The translations under genes and the position numbers were made by a program. A stretch of DNA of 64,000 bases from an uncultured Roseateles sp. (GTDB lineage: Bacteria; Pseudomonadota; Gammaproteobacteria; Burkholderiales; Burkholderiaceae_C). This document shows positions 59,606 through 64,000 of the stretch, piece after piece. Positions within the stretch are counted from its first letter, which is position 1. Each line of letters opens with the position of its first letter. The stretch is from contig NZ_CAMFJS010000027.1 in NCBI RefSeq assembly GCF_945956965.1, positions 1-64,000 on the forward strand, given 5' to 3'. Under the pieces are notes generated by a model that made no database searches, was not told the origin of the DNA, and saw nothing but the letters and a program-made list of their open reading frames with translations.

Positions 59606-61249
59606 TCAGAAGGGGTGGCTGAAGGAGATGCCGCCGTAGCGGATGTAGATGCCGCCATTCACATCCAGGCCGGCATAGGGGTTGTAGATCACATTGCTGA
59701 AGTTGGTGCAGTTGAGGTTGCAGCTGGTGTTGGCGGGCAGATTGAAGCGGCCGTGGGCATAGGAGACGGTGGCATCGATGCGCAAGCCCTTGTCGCTTTG
59801 GTAGCCCAGGCCGGCGCTGAAGACCTTGAGATCGGGCAGGGGCGCGATCAAGTCCATGGCTGAGCTGGGCACCGAGCTCTTGCGAGGCTCGTAGCCGCCG
59901 CGCACATGGAAGTGCTTGCCGATGCTGAGGTCCACCCCGTAGCCGAAGTGCAAAGGACTCTTGTAGCCGCGCGGGATGATCAGCTTGCTGGCATCACCTT
60001 GGCCGAACAAGCGCGCCATCTGCAGCAGGGAGATCTGCTTGTCAAACTGAAAGGTCATCTTGTCCCAGCGCGCCCAATTGGTCCAGTTGACGTCCACATT
60101 GAACTGCAGGAAGGACAGCGGCTTGACCTTGATGCCGGCCTGAATATGCTCCGGGAAGGGCAGCACCAAGGTGGCATTGCCGCTCTGCGACTCGGGGATG
60201 CTGCTGGGCATGGCAAAGGTGGCGGCCATGATGGGGCCAAGCAAGCTGGCGTACATGCCTTCAACAAACTTGCGCAGCATCGGGTTGGCGTTGAAGGTGT
60301 AGCGCCCGGTCAGCGTGGAGCTGGAGCCGAACTGATACACCGCGCCTGCCGCAAACCACTCCTTGGGCTCCCACAACACGCCCACATTGATGGTGGGGTC
60401 CATCGGCGCGGTCATGTCGAAGTTCATGCTGCCCACGGAGTTGAAGGGCCGCAGGCGCCCCTCCTTGCCGCCGCCGCACAAGCCGAAGGCCAGCACGTCG
60501 ATGGGGTTGCCGCTGTCGCCGCACCAGGCGTCTTGCAGCTTGCCGATGATGCCCAGCAACTCATTGGGCATGCGCATCTCGGTGTTGAGCATGAAGCCCT
60601 GGTGGGCGATGGGCACGGAGACGCCCAGGCTCAAGGTGTCGGTGAGCTGATAAGCGGCGGTGGGTGAGAGATAGACCAGGCGCTGGATCACCACCTTGCG
60701 GCCGTCGAAACGGCCGGGGTCATTGGGATCCTTGGTGCGGTCGATGCCCACGGCCTGCGGCACATAGGTGGCGCTGCCAAAAGTCCACTTGGACTCGGGC
60801 TCGTGAAAGGCCAGGCCTAGGCCCGCCGCGAACGCCGCCGGCAAGCTCCATGAAGGCGAACCGTAGATGGGCAGATAAATGCTCTGCCGCACCGGCCCGG
60901 TCTGGGTGCCATTGAGCGGGTCTTCCTTCCAGCCGCCGACGTCAAAGCCTTCGGGCTGGTGGAAGCTGGCATAGGGCTTGATGGAGGCGCCGAACACGGC
61001 ATCCTGGCGCCGATTGGTCTTGATGCGGGCCAGACCGGCGGGGTTGAAGTGGATGGAGTCCAGGCCCGGCGGGTCGGCCGTGACGGCATTGCCCATGGCC
61101 ATGCCCACCACGCTGACGCCCAGGTTCTCGGTCAATGCGGCGTGGCTGCTCGAGGCGAGGGCCAAGCTCAGGCCTGCCCATGCACTCAGCGCGCAAAGCC
61201 TTGCCGCTGGCGCCCGGCGGCGCCAGTCCTTCTGAAGCTGACGAAACAT
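59606..61249 (-). CDS. OmpP1/FadL family outer-membrane protein
   Basis: The 547-residue protein has a signal peptide (AWAGLSLALASSSHA) and the FadL N-terminal motif (NLGVSVVGMAMGNAVTADPPGLDSIHFNPAGLARIK), followed by long beta strands to a C-terminal Phe (ISFSHPF). FadL proteins import hydrophobic compounds such as fatty acids or aromatics. Here it is the last gene of an operon with a second barrel, a C39 peptidase and two small exported proteins, so a secretion or assembly role in that system is possible. GAGG at good spacing supports the start. Internal loop has Cys-containing segments (DAWCGDSGNPIDVLAFGLCGGG). Confidence 0.85.
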   Translation of the reverse strand: MFRQLQKDWRRRAPAARLCALSAWAGLSLALASSSHAALTENLGVSVVGMAMGNAVTADPPGLDSIHFNPAGLARIKTNRRQDAVFGASIKPYASFHQPEGFDVGGWKEDPLNGTQTGPVRQSIYLPIYGSPSWSLPAAFAAGLGLAFHEPESKWTFGSATYVPQAVGIDRTKDPNDPGRFDGRKVVIQRLVYLSPTAAYQLTDTLSLGVSVPIAHQGFMLNTEMRMPNELLGIIGKLQDAWCGDSGNPIDVLAFGLCGGGKEGRLRPFNSVGSMNFDMTAPMDPTINVGVLWEPKEWFAAGAVYQFGSSSTLTGRYTFNANPMLRKFVEGMYASLLGPIMAATFAMPSSIPESQSGNATLVLPFPEHIQAGIKVKPLSFLQFNVDVNWTNWARWDKMTFQFDKQISLLQMARLFGQGDASKLIIPRGYKSPLHFGYGVDLSIGKHFHVRGGYEPRKSSVPSSAMDLIAPLPDLKVFSAGLGYQSDKGLRIDATVSYAHGRFNLPANTSCNLNCTNFSNVIYNPYAGLDVNGGIYIRYGGISFSHPF

Positions 61250-61256
61250 GGCAGCC

Positions 61257-62309
61257 TCAGAGGTTCAGAGGCATATTGAAGCCCAGCGTGAAGCTCGGTG
61301 CATCGGGCCCCAGGCCAACGCCGACCGAGACATTCATGGTGGTCTTGGGCGAGGCACGCACGCCCAGGCCGAAGCTCAGAATGCCCGAGGTCTGCGGCGC
61401 GGTGGCGCTCATCTTGCCGTCGGCCAGGTAGAGGTGCGAGCGCGCCGACACGGTCTCCTGGAAGGACAAGGTGGTGGAGACCTTGTACGACAAGGCGTAG
61501 GCGAAGCCCATGCCGAAGCTCATGCTGGCACCGGGGCTCATCTTCACCAAGGTGCCGCCGTTGACGGCCTGATCCAAGCCGGTGGCGGCCTGGCCCAGGG
61601 TGAAGGACAGCGAGCCGAACACGGCCACCGGGTCCATCACCTTGGAGGCATTGGCGCCGAAGGTGATGCTGTTATAGCCCGAGCCCGTGGCCAGGCCCTG
61701 GTTGCTGATGGTCTTGAAGGGGCTGCGGCCGGTGGCCACGCGCAAGGTGCTGGAGGCGGTCAGCGCGGGCAGATCACGGCTTTGCGCCAGCGGCTGCCAG
61801 CGCACGCCCATCGAGAGGTCGCCAATGCCGTTGGACAGGCCGGAGAAGCTTTCCGATTGGCTGTACTTGCTGACCAGGGGAATGGTGACGTTGCCGGTCA
61901 GGTTGTCGAGCAGGCCGTAGTCGGTGGACACCGTGTTGGTGATGGTGTGCGAGCGGGTGTTCTGGATGCTGAACAGGGTCAGCGAGTTGTCGGCAAAGCG
62001 GGCGTCGATCAACTGGCTGCCGATGTAGGCGTAGTTGAGGTCATAGGTCAGGGCCAGTGAGCCTTTTTTGATCAAGGAATACTGCTTGTCGGTGGCGGTG
62101 AGGGTGGCTTTGAGCAGGGCGGCTTGGTCCACATCGCCATCCTTCTTGGCGAGTGCTTGGCGGGCAGCTTCGGCATCGGCGCTGGCGCTGCTGCTGGGAG
62201 AGGTGCTGGCGGCAGTGCTGGATTGAGCAAGGGACAGTCCGGTGTGCAGCAGCAGGGCCAAGACGAGGCCGGAGGCGGCGCGAGAGCGGGTCGAGATTGC
62301 GGTCATCAT
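61257..62309 (-). CDS. Outer-membrane beta-barrel protein of unknown function
   Basis: The 350-residue protein has a signal peptide (LVLALLLHTGLSLAQ), a Ser/Ala-rich linker, a helical DAEAARQALAKKDGDVDQAALLKATL segment and repeated amphipathic strands ending in the terminal FTLGFNMPLNL. It is not a recognised porin class. Its stop lies seven bases before the FadL-like start and its own start follows the C39 peptidase stop by 14. It may be the pore or anchor of the operon's secretion system, as FapF or FilC-like proteins are. Confidence 0.75.
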   Translation of the reverse strand: MMTAISTRSRAASGLVLALLLHTGLSLAQSSTAASTSPSSSASADAEAARQALAKKDGDVDQAALLKATLTATDKQYSLIKKGSLALTYDLNYAYIGSQLIDARFADNSLTLFSIQNTRSHTITNTVSTDYGLLDNLTGNVTIPLVSKYSQSESFSGLSNGIGDLSMGVRWQPLAQSRDLPALTASSTLRVATGRSPFKTISNQGLATGSGYNSITFGANASKVMDPVAVFGSLSFTLGQAATGLDQAVNGGTLVKMSPGASMSFGMGFAYALSYKVSTTLSFQETVSARSHLYLADGKMSATAPQTSGILSFGLGVRASPKTTMNVSVGVGLGPDAPSFTLGFNMPLNL

Positions 62310-62323
62310 GATGAGAAGGATCG

Positions 62324-63091
62324 TTAGCGTCGGAGATTGAAAGTGCCAAAGTTGGCTTGCACCGCAGCGCGCAGGGCTTCGGTGTTGTCGAGGGGAAGGG
62401 AAAGGCGCGCCTGGCTGCGCAGTTGATCGGGGTCGATCACACCCAATTCCTGATCGTTGAGCGCGAGCAGGTTTTTGGTTTGGCCCTGCGTCTTCGAGGG
62501 GTAGAGCAGGAATAAGGTGTTGCGGTCCCAGAGTTCAGCGAACTCATGCACCGAAAAGACGATGTGGCCCACCGAGGGATCGGCCAGGTAGACCTTGCCG
62601 TCGCGGATGCCACGGAAGACCACAAAGTGTTTGAAGCCGGCGTAGTCGATGGGCACGATGGCGGGCACGGTCAGCTCGGCCAGGTCTTTGATCTCGGCCT
62701 TGAAGCCGGCGCTGTCCGAACCCAGGGTGGCCACATAGCGCTTCATGTCCAGCAGCGAGAAGCCGCGGCGCTCGATGATTCGGTCGCGCTCGCCGTGGGC
62801 CAGCATGCCTTCCATGGCGGCTTGCTCGGTGACCTGGATGCCCAGGTAGTTGTTGATGATGGTCACCAGCGCGGCCGAGCCGCAGCTGTAGTCATAAGCC
62901 TGGTGCACGATGTTCTTGAACTTCAGCTCCGACAGCGGCTCGATCACCACCGAGGCCGGCACCACGCCGCCACCCACCTGCGCCATGGGCAGTTCGAACT
63001 GGCGCTCGGGGCGGTCTTGGGCGGGCTTTTGTGTTTCCAGCGTGGCGCCGCCGATCAGCATGGCCAGGGTGCCCAGCAAAATCATCAACAT
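62324..63091 (-). CDS. C39 family peptidase, envelope-anchored
   Basis: The 255-residue protein (start 63091) has an N-terminal hydrophobic segment (LMILLGTLAMLIGGATL) and a papain-like C39 domain with a full triad: Cys70 in YDYSCGSAAL, His155 in GFKHFVVFRG and Asp171 in LADPSVG. C39 peptidases remove leader peptides of secreted peptides; stand-alone envelope forms occur in Fap amyloid (FapD) and in the Acinetobacter genes named 'putative pilus system C39 peptidase FilB'. In this operon it would process the two small exported proteins encoded just upstream. A GTG start at 63163 would overlap the previous gene. Confidence 0.85.
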   Translation of the reverse strand: MLMILLGTLAMLIGGATLETQKPAQDRPERQFELPMAQVGGGVVPASVVIEPLSELKFKNIVHQAYDYSCGSAALVTIINNYLGIQVTEQAAMEGMLAHGERDRIIERRGFSLLDMKRYVATLGSDSAGFKAEIKDLAELTVPAIVPIDYAGFKHFVVFRGIRDGKVYLADPSVGHIVFSVHEFAELWDRNTLFLLYPSKTQGQTKNLLALNDQELGVIDPDQLRSQARLSLPLDNTEALRAAVQANFGTFNLRR

Positions 63092-63150
63092 GGTTGGTCT
63101 CGGATGCGTTGGAAGTGAAGAGATGGCGGGACGAGGGGCAGGCGGCTGCT

Positions 63151-63621
63151 TTACTTGGCCCACATCAGCAACTGGCCCTGCATCTGGGCGCTGCCGCTGA
63201 GCTGGATCTGGCCCAGGCTGTTGCTGATGGGTGCCAGGGCGTCGCCCTGCACGCCGATGGCGCGGATGCCGAAGTCCTTGAAGCCCAGAAAGCTGGGCAT
63301 GCCGACCTGGATCACATCGCCCTGGCTGCTGCTGGTGGCCGGCTTGACCTCCAGGCCCAGCAAGTCCAGCGTGCCGCTGACCCGGTCCAGCAGCAGATAG
63401 CTGGTGTTGCCCTGCACCTTGAAGCCCAGGCTGACGCGGTTATTGCTGCCCGGCTGGGTATTGAGTTGCAGGTGCGCGTTCATCACGATGCCGTCGCGGC
63501 CGCTGACGCCGGCCAGTGCGGCGTCATCCAGCGGCGTGGCGGCTGGGCTGGCCAGGCTCAGCAGGGCCAGCGTGGCCAAAATGGGAAGCAAGAGGAATTG
63601 CCGGACAGTCAGCGCACGCAT
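63151..63621 (-). CDS. Small exported DUF6160-like protein (candidate assembly subunit)
   Basis: The 156-residue protein has a signal peptide (LLPILATLALLSLASPAA) followed by PLDDAALAGVSGRDGIVMNAHLQLNTQ, a short acidic leader ending in SG-RDG and then beta-rich sequence. The LDDxxLxxVSGxxGI pattern is a leader-like motif in exported proteins that sit next to C39 peptidases; the SG step is a plausible cleavage site but this is inference. It lies one base after the preceding gene and upstream of the peptidase. I recall the 'FilA' / DUF6160 names for such proteins. Confidence 0.6.
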   Translation of the reverse strand: MRALTVRQFLLLPILATLALLSLASPAATPLDDAALAGVSGRDGIVMNAHLQLNTQPGSNNRVSLGFKVQGNTSYLLLDRVSGTLDLLGLEVKPATSSSQGDVIQVGMPSFLGFKDFGIRAIGVQGDALAPISNSLGQIQLSGSAQMQGQLLMWAK

Positions 63622-63622
63622 C

Positions 63623-64000
63623 TCAACGGCCGCCTTTCAGTTTGATGTCGAGGTACTGGATCTGCATGCCGCCGATGCGGCTGCTGCCCAGATCCACATT
63701 GCCGCCGATGTCGCTTTTGAAGCTGATGTTGTCGATGATCATGCTGCCGACTGGCGCGGGCTGAGCAGCGCTGGGCCAGGCCAGGTTCAGATGAATCACG
63801 CCGCCGCTGCCATCGGGCGCGGCCAGGGTGTTGAGCAGCAAGGGCTGTTGATCGAGATCGGCCAGGCGCCAGGCCGCACCGCTCAAGCCAGTGGCCGTGC
63901 TATTGGCCGCGCCCAGATGCAGGCCGCGCAGGCTGAATTGTTCGGGCGCGCCTGGCGCGTCCAGCAGCGTGGTGTCGCTGCGGCCGCGTGGGCGCAGGCT
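63623..64000 (-). CDS. Second small exported-type protein, 5' end beyond the window
   Basis: The reading frame is open to the right edge and codes for at least 125 residues of a beta-rich protein (ends GGNVDLGSSRIGGMQIQYLDIKLKGGR). It is partial at the N-terminus; no ATG is needed inside the window. It resembles the neighbouring small protein in style (GVIHLNLAW, MIIDNISFK), so it may be a second substrate of the C39 peptidase. One base separates its stop from the start of the next gene. Confidence 0.7.
   Translation of the reverse strand, partial: SLRPRGRSDTTLLDAPGAPEQFSLRGLHLGAANSTATGLSGAAWRLADLDQQPLLLNTLAAPDGSGGVIHLNLAWPSAAQPAPVGSMIIDNISFKSDIGGNVDLGSSRIGGMQIQYLDIKLKGGR

Overview
The window is a GC-rich, gene-dense bacterial chromosome segment holding about 60 protein genes, nearly all intact. 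I see no tRNA, rRNA, CRISPR array, prophage or full insertion sequence. The gene content fits a betaproteobacterium of the order Burkholderiales, perhaps near Roseateles, Paucibacter or Rubrivivax. The reasons are the fused indolepyruvate ferredoxin oxidoreductase with a divergent Lrp regulator, the Gcr-type membrane protein next to apaG, the DUF1924/diheme cytochrome/cytochrome b/two-component operon, the paired YceI genes with cytochrome b561, and the short MgsA. The order is well supported; the genus is a guess.

Region by region. 0-2.2 kb: minus-strand operon of cytochrome b561 and two YceI proteins, ending in a strong terminator. 2.3-7.1 kb: a solitary PhnZ-like HD oxygenase, a hybrid sensor kinase, and a metallo-beta-lactamase-fold protein divergent from a LysR regulator. 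7-15.5 kb: a tandem M16 peptidase, a VirK/DUF535 protein, and indolepyruvate oxidoreductase with its divergent Lrp regulator. 15.5-20.6 kb: a minus-strand run of three lipoprotein hydrolases (phospholipase D type, metallophosphoesterase, alpha/beta hydrolase) followed by a PliG-like periplasmic protein. 21-28 kb: two GT4 glycosyltransferases, a solute-binding-like protein, an orphan response regulator, a Na/Pi cotransporter and an EamA exporter. 28-31.8 kb: a GH18 chitinase, an OprB-type porin and a cation diffusion facilitator. 32-35.7 kb: a cytochrome operon ending in a QseB/QseC-type two-component pair, with two CTTAAG-type boxes upstream. 35.7-46 kb: mgsA, whose 3' end carries a REP-like palindrome, a 55-aa basic protein with a strong terminator, an FAD dehydrogenase, a soluble sensor kinase, mltA, gcr, apaG and tag. 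46-51 kb: a GDPD lipoprotein, then rpe with three co-directional genes, then a TVP38-family and a VOC protein. 51-58 kb: an RND pump and its adaptor, and psuK-psuG for pseudouridine catabolism. 58-64 kb: a solute-binding-like protein, DUF2059, and a minus-strand envelope operon running off the window edge: two small related exported proteins, a C39 peptidase, and two outer-membrane barrels (one FadL-like).

The best candidate for an under-described system is the terminal operon at 59.6-64 kb, which looks like a secretion/assembly set for small exported substrate proteins and resembles the Acinetobacter 'Fil' putative pilus genes or the Pseudomonas Fap amyloid set. The three-lipoprotein hydrolase operon is second. 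At the DNA level the notable items are the REP-like palindrome that forms the end of mgsA, two rare-codon copies of a related motif inside conserved enzymes, candidate QseB/PmrA boxes, a psuK operator, a hairpin cluster before the Na/Pi cotransporter gene, and a recurring TAnnnT-N6/7-ATG arrangement that suggests leaderless mRNAs.
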